A stretch of DNA of 14,541 bases from JACQCV01 sp964634555. GTDB lineage: Bacteria; Patescibacteriota; Minisyncoccia; Phycocordibacterales; UBA12445. The translations under genes and the position numbers were made by a program. Under the pieces are notes generated by a model. It was not told the DNA's origin, did no database searches, and saw only the letters and a list, made by a program, of their open reading frames with translations. This document shows positions 5,538 to 12,983 of the stretch, piece by piece (the stretch's first letter is position 1; every line of letters begins with the position of its first letter). The stretch lies in NCBI GenBank assembly GCA_964634555.1, contig CAZWJJ010000020.1:1-14541 (forward strand), in the 5' to 3' direction.

Positions 5538-6630
5538 CTATTCAAAGAGTTTCTTAATTAGATCGTGGGTATAGCTCGGCAAACTATTCTCAGCACATCT
5601 TTCAATGAGTTTAATTTTCCAAGCTTTTTGTATATTTTGGGGCAAATGACAGAGAATTAATTCTCTGGCCTTGTATATTTCACCTTTCTTTATTTGAGTA
5701 GCAAGAATTTTCTCTTTCTCGTCAGTGGTAAGTTCTCTCCTGAGAAGCTTGGCAATATTTTTCGCAATATTTAGGCAGCCATTTTCGATTTCTTTATCAA
5801 GAATCTTTGTTAGTTCGATTGTTCTGCGTGGCTCGGGCAAAATTTTGGCCACAACAAACGTCGCAAATGTAAAGTCTTTTTTTCAAACAGATATTGAATA
5901 TCCGATCGATTTCATCTTGGGTCAATTTTCGGCCAAGTTTCCGGGCGATATGTTGTGATCTATTCAGATTTCCATCTGCAAGGTGTTTTTCTAAAATCAA
6001 TTCTAATTCTTGCTGTGTTGGTTCTCGGCCTAGGATCTCGAAAGTTTTCATCATGTAGTCTATGTAGGTAAAGTTTTCCAGATGTTTCTTTATAATTTCT
6101 TCTAGAACGGCGGTCCTTTCCGGTTCTGGTAGGAGATTTGCTGCCAAGCTTGGATTATGATAGAGCCTTTTTTTGGTTATTTTACCAACGAGCTTACGGA
6201 TCTCTTTAAGAGTTAATTTTCGGCCAAGAAATTTTACAGTGTCTTTCGCCTGATTGAAATAACCGCCTCTTACATACCTGCCAAGGATTTTGGAAATACA
6301 TTTTGTTCTGATTGGCCTAGGCAGATTATCTACAGCCTCAAGAGCCTGATTGAACATGCGAGAGTTGTAATAGTAATTGAAAATGGATAGTAAGGTCTCT
6401 GTTTCGAGCGTTTTACTAAGTAGCTTTGCAGTCTTGATGCCGGTTCGAATATAACATTGTTTGATCTGATATTCGAGAATAATATTGAGTTCTTCTGTGC
6501 GCGCTGGTTCGGCTAGATTGTCGGCATAGATGCAAGCTGCCTCGCTGTAATTCTCATTATACTCCTCATTTGAAGCATCCAAAATTATTTTAACAGTGTT
6601 GGCCTGTCGCTGACGATCAGTTTCTTCCAC
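5538..6630 (-). pseudogene. Ten-repeat alpha-helical solenoid protein, split by a one-base frameshift
   Basis: Two overlapping minus-strand frames (6630-5797, 277 residues; 5852-5538, 104 residues) are one gene. Deleting one A from the A7 run (T7 at 5877-5883 on the plus strand) gives a 363-residue protein. Landmark motifs then recur every 32-33 residues: LAEPART (39), LSKTLE (71), LPRPIRT (103), LGRKLT (135), LPEPERT (167), LGREPT (200), LGRKLT (232), LPEPRRT (265), LRRELT (297) and LPQNIQ (330). From 103 to 297 an L-P-x-P-x-R-T type mostly alternates with an L-G-R-x-x-T type. Each unit looks like a helix pair, as in TPR-like solenoids, which usually bind proteins. No signal peptide or catalytic motif is seen. 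The GTG start at 6628-6630 is supported by GGAGG (6638-6642) with seven bases spacing. The break may be a sequencing error, slippage or a real mutation. Function is unknown. Confidence 0.75.
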
Positions 6631-6674
6631 GATTTAGCCTCCTGATTGTTAAAGAGCAATTAATCTCCTGTTTT

Positions 6675-6703
6675 AAACTATTATCAAATCAACGGCCTGT
6701 CAA
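6675..6703 (-). promoter_or_regulatory. Candidate promoter for the helical-repeat gene
   Basis: On the minus strand a perfect TTGACA (6703-6698) is followed after 17 bases by TAGTTT (6680-6675), a weak -10. The -35 box overlaps the comF stop codon, so the repeat gene can be transcribed apart from comF. Confidence 0.42.
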
Positions 6704-7359
6704 TGTGCAATAGCCAGCTTGATTATCTGTCGTGGTCGGCTGTGCCGCAGAGTTTTGGCGCATTCATTTAGTGTCGTGCCGGTTGTTGTTACATCATCTA
6801 GTATAACGACGATTTTATTTTGGATGGCGTCTTTATTTTTTAGACTAAAAACTTTATTGTGATTTGTTAACCGCTAGGTGCGATTGTTAATAGAAACTTG
6901 GCTCGGCGTGTGGCGGTTTTTTATTAAAATGTCGGTTCGTAATTCAAAAGATCGACCGGCATCTAGTTTAATCAGCTCTTCGGCGATGATGGTCGATTGA
7001 TTATAGCCACGTTCTTTTTCGCGCTCTTTTGAAAGAGGGGTGGGGATGATAACTATTTTTGAATCGGTTTGCAATAGTAGTTCGGCAAGAGAGGATAGAT
7101 CCTCTAATAGTTTTTCGTAGGTAATCTTGGCCAGTGGTTTGGCTACTTCGCGAATGCCTTTGTATTTAAGCAGCCAAATAGCGCGTCGGATTGTAGGGTC
7201 TGAATAGGAAAAGATGGTGTTGATACCGTAAATATTCGATTCTTTTGGTAGTTTATATAAGCAGTTGTCGCAAATTATCTCACCAAGCTTCCCGCAGGCC
7301 AGGCATTTTTGCGGAATAAGGATATATATTATTTTATTGAATAGGGTTTTTAGATTCAT
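6700..7359 (-). pseudogene. comF: ComF family protein (phosphoribosyltransferase-like) with an in-frame TAG
   Basis: ComF proteins are cytoplasmic and needed for DNA uptake in naturally competent bacteria. The zinc knuckle C-x2-C-x7-C-x2-C is at residues 19-33 (CLACGKLGEIICDNC), counting from the ATG at 7357-7359. It is followed by the family segments LLKYKG and PIPxPLSKEREKERGYNQS (here IPTPLSKEREKERGYNQS). A TAG at 6876-6874 stops the frame after INNRT. The same frame then continues with RLTNHNKVFSL and the 5-phosphoribosyl-pyrophosphate-binding motif VVILDDVTTTGTT, and ends at TGA 6702-6700. Without the TAG the protein is about 219 residues, normal for the family. CAG to TAG is the simplest change. 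An upstream ATG at 7398 would add 13 residues that look non-conserved. It is divergent from the pilus operon, which fits a competence link. Confidence 0.82.
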
Positions 7360-7415
7360 ATTGCAATGCGGTGTGGATAACCGTCTTATTGTCGACATTC
7401 TTGACTATTGAACTG

Positions 7416-7424
7416 TGCTATAAT
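7416..7424 (+). promoter_or_regulatory. Extended -10 promoter of the pilus operon
   Basis: TGC-TATAAT at 7416-7424 is an extended -10 element. The only -35-like hexamer, TTGACT (7401-7406), is just 12 bases away, too close for normal use. The start near 7431 leaves a leader of about 14 bases before pilM, without an SD. Confidence 0.55.
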
Positions 7425-7444
7425 TCAAGTAACAGACTATATGT

Positions 7445-8581
7445 ATGGCAAATATCTTCAGCAGTTTAATGAATTCGTTCGGGTCAGGTCTTTTCAAAAA
7501 AGAGGATGAAAGCATAGTTGGCATAGATATTGGTTCATCATCTATAAAAGCAGTTCAATTCAAGAAAGAAAAGGGCAAGGCTGTTCTTGAAACTTACGGT
7601 GAATTGGCTTTGGGCTCATACAATAATGTAGAGATTGGCCGATCAACTGTCCTGCCAGCGGAAAAAATTGTTGAAGCCCTGAGCGATCTTTTCCGCGAGG
7701 CTAATATTACCACTAAAAGGGCGGCCATAGCTATTCCGTTTAAGTCGAGCTTGATAAGTTTGATAGAACTGCCGGTTGTTGATAAGGCTAAGATAGATGA
7801 AATGATACCAATAGAGGCACGAAAATATATTCCGGTGCCGATTTCTGAAGTCGCTCTTGATTGGTGGGTTATTCCAAAGAGGGAAAAGGAGCTGGGAGAT
7901 GAGCCGGGAAAGTTTGAAGAGCCGGGCTATGCTAAAAAGGCGAGTGAGACAGCAGAAGTGCTTGTTGTGGCGATCCATAAAAATACCTTGGAGGATTATA
8001 AAACGATCGCTGAAAAGCTGGGTTTAACTATTAGCCCTTTTGAGATCGAGACATTCAGCTCTATCCGATCGGTTTTTGGCCACGACCTCACGGCGACAGC
8101 CATCATTGACATGGGTTCTAGTTCCACAAGAGTTGTTATAGTTGATTACGGAATTTCACGGGTTGTCCATACTATTAATCGAGGCGCGCAAGATATAACT
8201 TTGGCATTGTCGAAGTCGCTGGGGATGGATTTTACCAAAGCAGAGGAGTTGAAGCGCAAAGTTGGTGCGATCGGCAGAGGGGAGGGTGGAGATCTTTTAA
8301 ATATTATAAATCCGACGCTTGATTACATTCTATTCGAAGCTTCGCGGATTATCTTGAGTTATCAGAAAAAATACAGTCGTTCGATAGGTAAGTCGATTTT
8401 AGTCGGAGGAGGCGCGCTTTTGAAGGGATTGCCGGAGATTGCGTCGAAAAGTTTAGAAATGGATATTAAGCTCGGTGATCCATTCAAAAAACTAGAAGCA
8501 CCGGCTTTCCTTGATCCAGTTTTAACAGATGCAGGGCCAAGTTTTTCAGTCGCGATTGGGGTAGCGCTTAGAGATCTTTAG
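7445..8581 (+). CDS. pilM: Type IV pilus assembly protein PilM
   Basis: PilM is an actin-fold, nucleotide-binding cytoplasmic protein that docks onto the short N-terminal tail of PilN and links the pilus ATPases to the membrane platform. The first phosphate loop, VGIDIGSSSIKAVQF, is at residues 25-39. The region IELPVVDKAKIDEMIPIEARKYIPVPISEVALDW (about 107-140) is the conserved PilM core. The second phosphate motif, AIIDMGSSSTRVVIVD, lies near residue 220, and an adenosine-site motif ILVGGGALLKGLPEIA lies near 320. At 378 residues it is close to the usual 350-370. A charged insert near 144-166 (KREKELGDEPGKFEEPG) is the main departure. It is first in an operon with pilN, pilO, the PilP-position gene, pilB, pilT and pilC. 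It ends in TAG. Confidence 0.93.
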   Translation: MANIFSSLMNSFGSGLFKKEDESIVGIDIGSSSIKAVQFKKEKGKAVLETYGELALGSYNNVEIGRSTVLPAEKIVEALSDLFREANITTKRAAIAIPFKSSLISLIELPVVDKAKIDEMIPIEARKYIPVPISEVALDWWVIPKREKELGDEPGKFEEPGYAKKASETAEVLVVAIHKNTLEDYKTIAEKLGLTISPFEIETFSSIRSVFGHDLTATAIIDMGSSSTRVVIVDYGISRVVHTINRGAQDITLALSKSLGMDFTKAEELKRKVGAIGRGEGGDLLNIINPTLDYILFEASRIILSYQKKYSRSIGKSILVGGGALLKGLPEIASKSLEMDIKLGDPFKKLEAPAFLDPVLTDAGPSFSVAIGVALRDL

Positions 8582-8610
8582 AAAAAATAGTAAAATAAAT
8601 AAAAAAGGAA

Positions 8611-9267
8611 ATGGATATAGTTGGGAGTAACAACACAGCATCATTTATTCCTAAGAAGCCCTTGGTTCCTAGGAGTAATTTAAGCGGAAGTTTGCCCGGT
8701 GTTTTTATGTTCCTATCGATTCTCGTATTTCTTGTTTCTGTGGGAGGATATTTTTTCACAGTTTACGAAGAGAAGGCTAAGACGGATGATGTAAATAATT
8801 TAAAAATAATTTTACAAAAGGCTCAGGATCAGTTTGAACCTAATCAGGTCGTAAATATGACACGTTTTGATGCCAAACTTAAAGTTGCACAAGATCTTCT
8901 TTATTTAACTAAGGGCGCTGGCGCTACAGATGTTGCTCTTCATGTGACTTTACAGCCATTGCTCAAGTTGATTTCCGATAATACTTTAAAATCAGTAAGG
9001 TTTACAAATTTTTCATACACTAACACTGATAATCAAAAAATTGAGATAAAAATGAGCGGGGAGGCAAAAAGTAATGGATTTACGGCCGATTATCCGGCAG
9101 TTGCTCAACAGGCAAGACAGTTTTCTGATACGCGTCTTTTGACTAATGTGATTGTATCTGATCTTAATTTAGGACAAAATAATACTGTAGTTTTTAATTT
9201 AACCGCCACTGTTCAGCCGGCATTGATTTCTTACACGGAATATTTAAATCAACAATTGCAACAATAA
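8611..9267 (+). CDS. pilN: PilN-like inner-membrane pilus assembly protein
   Basis: Residues 1-28 form a cytoplasmic tail containing SFIPKKPLVP, in the place where classical PilN carries the INLLP motif that binds PilM. A single membrane helix follows (about 29-50), then a helical stretch and a mixed alpha/beta extracytoplasmic domain of the ferredoxin-like type seen in PilN and PilO. Sequence identity to proteobacterial PilN is low by eye, and the assignment rests on topology, size (218 residues) and position between pilM and pilO. The ATG has AAGGA ending one base before it, too close for a good SD. The gap to pilM is 29 A-rich bases and the gap to pilO is nine bases, so the genes are surely co-transcribed. 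Confidence 0.8.
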   Translation: MDIVGSNNTASFIPKKPLVPRSNLSGSLPGVFMFLSILVFLVSVGGYFFTVYEEKAKTDDVNNLKIILQKAQDQFEPNQVVNMTRFDAKLKVAQDLLYLTKGAGATDVALHVTLQPLLKLISDNTLKSVRFTNFSYTNTDNQKIEIKMSGEAKSNGFTADYPAVAQQARQFSDTRLLTNVIVSDLNLGQNNTVVFNLTATVQPALISYTEYLNQQLQQ

Positions 9268-9276
9268 TTATTTCAA

Positions 9277-9807
9277 ATGTTTAAGATTTTATTACCCATA
9301 ATCATTATCGGAGTTGCTGTCGGCTTATTCTTTCTTGAAACTCAGCCGATCATGAATCAGATTGCTGACATTGAGAAGACAAGAATTCAGTTAAGTAATG
9401 CTGAAGCCAGTAGTGAGCAATATCAGCAGTTGTTGAAAGAAAAGAACGTTATTTATAATCAAATAGATGAGGTTAATAAAGCAAAGATAACTAAGTTTCT
9501 GCCTGATAGTATTGATAATGTAAAACTTATTATTGATATAAACCAGATAGCATCTGATAATGGCATGACAATTAGAAATATTTCCATTAAAGGCAATGGT
9601 TCTAGTGCTTTGGGTCCTGATTCTAGACCTTACGGTGTTGCTACTCTTGGTTTTTCTGTCTCTGGACCTTACGAAACTTTCAAGAAATTTTTATCGTCAC
9701 TTGAAACAAGTTTGAGATTGATTGATGTGGCTTCATTGTCTTTCACTGCCGGCGATAAAAATCAGTATGAGTATAATTTAGAGGTTAAATCATATTGGCT
9801 CAAATAA
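9277..9807 (+). CDS. pilO: PilO-like inner-membrane pilus assembly protein
   Basis: This 176-residue protein starts directly with a membrane helix (residues 2-20), followed by a coiled-coil-like stretch (about 24-75) and a small alpha/beta domain with VKLIIDINQIASDNGMTIRNISIKG, GVATLGFSVSGPYETFKKFLSSLETSLRLIDVASLSF and a final strand. This is the PilO plan: the coiled coil pairs with PilN, and the domain forms the periplasm-side ring in diderms or lies outside the membrane in monoderms. No SD is present. It ends four bases before the next start, which suggests translational coupling. Confidence 0.82.
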   Translation: MFKILLPIIIIGVAVGLFFLETQPIMNQIADIEKTRIQLSNAEASSEQYQQLLKEKNVIYNQIDEVNKAKITKFLPDSIDNVKLIIDINQIASDNGMTIRNISIKGNGSSALGPDSRPYGVATLGFSVSGPYETFKKFLSSLETSLRLIDVASLSFTAGDKNQYEYNLEVKSYWLK

Positions 9808-9811
9808 AATA

Positions 9812-10216
9812 ATGAATTCCAAAAATATAGTAACGATCATTATAGTAGTTGCTTCATCGGCTTTGATAGTTGGAATATTTATTTTTTATGGGGGTTCTAA
9901 GTCGGCAGTAAATAGCAATTTGCAAGTTCAGTTGCCTGTTAATGGCGGGGCAGATGTATTAAGTAAAGAGCTTTTAGCTGCCCTCTCTTCTCTAAAGGAT
10001 CTTAAATTGGATGATAGCTTTTTTAAGGATCCGGCTCTCGCTTCTTTGATAGATTACAGTGGGAATATTGTTGATGAACCAATAGGGCGTGATAATCCAT
10101 TTTTGCCAGTTGGCGTTGGTGCGGCCCCGGTTGTTTCGTTGACAACTTCACCTACAACAACATCTTCAACGCCGGTGAAAAAAGCCACTGCACCTTCTGC
10201 CATACCTGCATTTTAA
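9812..10216 (+). CDS. Small single-pass membrane protein at the PilP position
   Basis: This 134-residue protein has one N-terminal membrane helix (about 6-26) and a short helical segment KELLAALSSLKDLKLDDSFFKD (52-73). The motif PIGRDNPFLPV (90-100) is followed by a Thr/Ser/Pro-rich low-complexity tail ending in PSAIPAF. The NPF-x-P motif recalls the 'RDPF.P' segment of PilP-type proteins, but the beta domain of true PilP is absent. Its place between pilO and pilB suggests that it joins the PilN-PilO membrane complex. The tail may be flexible or glycosylated outside the membrane. No SD is seen. Confidence 0.65.
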   Translation: MNSKNIVTIIIVVASSALIVGIFIFYGGSKSAVNSNLQVQLPVNGGADVLSKELLAALSSLKDLKLDDSFFKDPALASLIDYSGNIVDEPIGRDNPFLPVGVGAAPVVSLTTSPTTTSSTPVKKATAPSAIPAF

Positions 10217-10260
10217 TATTCATTCTCAGCACTTAGTGAAGAATTGTGTAATAACAGAAA

Positions 10261-11853
10261 ATGATATTCCCAAAGAATTTAGATATACCAGTAAAGGACC
10301 TCGGAGGGAAGGGTGTGCCCTTTGATGTCTTGAAATATGTGCCGGAGGAGTCGGCCATTCATTATAAATTTGTCCCGTTGGCATTGATTGATGGTGTGCT
10401 GGAGTTGGGCATTTTAGATCCAGATAATATTGAAGCACGCGACGCTATCTCTTTTATTGCTTCAAAGATTGGAGTACCGTTTAAGATTTTTTTGATCTCG
10501 CAAACAGACTTCGATGCAATTTTGCAGAACTATAAGGGTATTTCTGAACAGGTTAATAAGGCCCTTACGCAGATTGATATTCAAAAACAACAAGAGCAGG
10601 AGACCGAAAAGAAAAAGGATGTTTCGAGCGAGCTAATGAAAGAGATCGCCATTAAGCCTGGTTCTGGTTTTGTGGAGGAAGCGCCTATTACAAAGATCGT
10701 GGCGGTTATTATTCAGAATGCTGTTGAGGGTTTGGCGTCTGATATACATATCGAACCAATCGGAGATAAGGTTAAGGTAAGATTTCGTGTTGATGGTATT
10801 TTATATACTTCTCTTTTCTTGCCGATTTCAGTTCATGAAGCGGTAGTCGCCAGAATTAAAATTTTGACGGGCATTAAGCTCGATGAAAAGAGAAAGCCAC
10901 AGGACGGCAGATTTTCGGCCAGAATAGATAATCGCGCGATCGATTTTCGAGTCTCCACCTTTCCGACATATTATGGTGAAAAAGTTGTAGTGCGAATCTT
11001 AGATGCTGAAAAGGGAATAAAGAGGCTTGATCAATTTGATTTTACACAAAGGAATTTATCCTTGATTAGAAGCGCGATTACAAGACCGTATGGATTAATA
11101 TTGCTTACAGGGCCGACGGGATCAGGTAAAACAACTACTCTTTATGCGATGTTGAATGAAGTTGATAAGGAAAAATTTAATGTAGTCAGCTTGGAAGATC
11201 CGATAGAATATAATATGGTTGGCGTTAGTCAGTCTCAAGTAAAGCCGGAGATCGATTATACTTTTGCCTCAGGTTTGCGTTCTATTTTGAGACAAGACCC
11301 AGATATTATTATGGTGGGAGAAATTCGCGATGCGGAAACTGCACGATTGGCTATTCAGGCTGCCTTGACGGGACATTTGGTTTTTTCAACATTGCATACT
11401 AATAGTGCGATTGCGGCTATTCCGAGATTAATAGATATGGGCATTGAGCCTTATTTGATTGCACCAACTTTAACTATGGTCTTGGCCCAAAGACTTGTGG
11501 GCGTTATTTGTGAGGAGTCAAAGGCCGCCGTCCCTCTCGAAAATGATTTAAGAAAGGAGGTTGATAAATCATTTGCTGATCTGCCGGAGAAATATAGAAC
11601 TGAGATTGCCATTCCGGGGAATGTTTATAACGGCGTGCCGTCGGCGACTTGCTCGACTGGTACTCGCGGTCGTGAAGCGGTTATTGAATTGCTCGATATT
11701 GATGATGATATTCGGTCGGTAATTCTTAAGAATCCGGTTGAGCAGGAGATATACAAAGTTGCCAGAAACAAGGGGATGCTCTCAATGAAAGAAGATGCTA
11801 TGATTAAATCATTCAAGGGGACAGTATCAATGGAAGAAGTGTTTAGATTGTAA
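10261..11853 (+). CDS. pilB: Type IV pilus extension ATPase PilB (GspE family)
   Basis: This hexameric cytoplasmic ATPase powers pilin assembly. An N-terminal MshEN/GspE-N-like domain covers about residues 1-100, followed by a charged linker rich in Gln, Glu and Lys (about 108-125). The ATPase core has ASDIHIEP, the Walker A motif GPTGSGKTT (284-292), the Asp-box segment SLEDPIEY, the Walker B segment DPDIIMVGEIRD (346-357) and the His-box GHLVFSTLHTNSA. All catalytic motifs are intact. The C-terminal zinc-binding region is degenerate: instead of two Cys-x2-Cys pairs, only C417 (ICEES) and C464 (ATCSTGTRGR) remain. At 530 residues it is near the usual 560-570. The ATG has no SD. There are 44 bases between it and the upstream gene and 41 to pilT. 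Confidence 0.95.
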   Translation: MIFPKNLDIPVKDLGGKGVPFDVLKYVPEESAIHYKFVPLALIDGVLELGILDPDNIEARDAISFIASKIGVPFKIFLISQTDFDAILQNYKGISEQVNKALTQIDIQKQQEQETEKKKDVSSELMKEIAIKPGSGFVEEAPITKIVAVIIQNAVEGLASDIHIEPIGDKVKVRFRVDGILYTSLFLPISVHEAVVARIKILTGIKLDEKRKPQDGRFSARIDNRAIDFRVSTFPTYYGEKVVVRILDAEKGIKRLDQFDFTQRNLSLIRSAITRPYGLILLTGPTGSGKTTTLYAMLNEVDKEKFNVVSLEDPIEYNMVGVSQSQVKPEIDYTFASGLRSILRQDPDIIMVGEIRDAETARLAIQAALTGHLVFSTLHTNSAIAAIPRLIDMGIEPYLIAPTLTMVLAQRLVGVICEESKAAVPLENDLRKEVDKSFADLPEKYRTEIAIPGNVYNGVPSATCSTGTRGREAVIELLDIDDDIRSVILKNPVEQEIYKVARNKGMLSMKEDAMIKSFKGTVSMEEVFRL

Positions 11854-11894
11854 AATTTAGATAATAAATTTTAACTCAATAAAATTAAGAGAGC

Positions 11895-12962
11895 ATGATT
11901 ACAGATTTTAAAAAAGAGTTGCAGGAATTGGTAGATATTGTCGTCAAAGAAGGCGCGTCTGATCTGCATATTTCAGCTCTGAGGAAGCCGGCGATTAGAG
12001 TTTCAGGTGAGTTGATTCCATTGGTCAACAGGGAAGTTTTGACTCCGGATGATAGTGCTGGAATTGTTTTTGAGCTGATGGGCGAGAGCAATAAGAAGGT
12101 GTTTTTGGAAACGAAAGATCTTGATTTTGCTTATAGTGGACCAAATGGCATGAGATTGCGCGGTAATGCGTTTTTTCAGCGCGGCTTTGTTGGTTGCGCG
12201 CTTCGAACTATTCAGACAAATATCAGAAGCATAGAAGATCTGGCCTTGCCGCCAATTTTGAAAGATTTTGTGAATAAAAAACAGGGATTTTTCCTGGTCG
12301 TTGGCCCCGTCGGTCAAGGTAAATCAACAACCCTGGCTGCTTTGATTGAGTTAATTAATCGTGAGAGATCTGAACATATTTTGACCATTGAGGATCCCAT
12401 AGAATATATTTTTTCAAATGATCGATCTATAATTGATCAGAGAGAGGTGAGGTTTGATACGGAGAGTTTTGCGACAGCTTTGCGTTCGATGTTTAGAGAG
12501 GATATTAATGTGGCAATGATCGGCGAGATGAGAAATGCGGAAACTATATCAGCGGCGGTGACTGCTGCCGAAACTGGCCATTTGATCTTCTCAACCCTTC
12601 ATACCAATAACGCCTCGCAAACTATAGATCGCATAATTGATTCTTTCCCGGCTAATCAGCAGAATCAGATTCGGTCTCAATTGGCAGGAAGTTTGCTCGG
12701 GGTTTTTTCTCAAAGGCTTTTACCAAAAATTTCTGGCGGTTTGGTCCCGGCTTACGAGCTTCTACTTAATAATAGTGCTGTAGCTAATCTTATTCGTGAA
12801 GGCAGAAATAGTGAAATAAATGTCGTGATTGAAACCGGTTCGGAGTCTGGTATGATCGATATGAATCACTCGCTGGCCGAGCTTGTTAGAAGGGGCGATA
12901 TAACGCCGGAGGTGGCTAGGGCTTATTCACTTAATACGCGAGCGTTGGAAAGATTGCTATAA
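11895..12962 (+). CDS. pilT: Type IV pilus retraction ATPase PilT
   Basis: PilT disassembles the pilus from its base and generates twitching and uptake force. At 355 residues it has the normal PilT length and lacks the long N-terminal domain of PilB. Motifs seen: GASDLHIS near residue 20, the Walker A motif GPVGQGKSTT (137-146), the Asp-box TIEDPIEY, the Walker B region INVAMIGEMRN (about 204-214) and the His-box GHLIFSTLHTNNA. The C-terminal segment SQRLLPKISGGLVPAYELLL is typical; AIRNLIRE-type PilT motifs appear here as AVANLIREG. The usual GEMRD is GEMRN (Asp to Asn at 214). Only a weak purine stretch (AAGAGAG) lies before the ATG. It is followed by the second assembly gap. Confidence 0.94.
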   Translation: MITDFKKELQELVDIVVKEGASDLHISALRKPAIRVSGELIPLVNREVLTPDDSAGIVFELMGESNKKVFLETKDLDFAYSGPNGMRLRGNAFFQRGFVGCALRTIQTNIRSIEDLALPPILKDFVNKKQGFFLVVGPVGQGKSTTLAALIELINRERSEHILTIEDPIEYIFSNDRSIIDQREVRFDTESFATALRSMFREDINVAMIGEMRNAETISAAVTAAETGHLIFSTLHTNNASQTIDRIIDSFPANQQNQIRSQLAGSLLGVFSQRLLPKISGGLVPAYELLLNNSAVANLIREGRNSEINVVIETGSESGMIDMNHSLAELVRRGDITPEVARAYSLNTRALERLL

Positions 12963-12968
12963 TTTTTT

Positions 12969-12978
12969 NNNNNNNNNN
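12969..12978. other. Assembly gap (10 N)
   Basis: The ten Ns lie between pilT and pilC after a T6 run. Both flanking genes are complete, so little coding sequence is likely to be missing, but a short gene or the pilC SD could be hidden. Confidence 0.95.
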
Positions 12979-12983
12979 TCTGA

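Noticed and set aside
7643..7978. Minus-strand ORF inside pilM.
   Set aside because: pilM is unambiguous on the plus strand. The ORF is a shadow without a motif.
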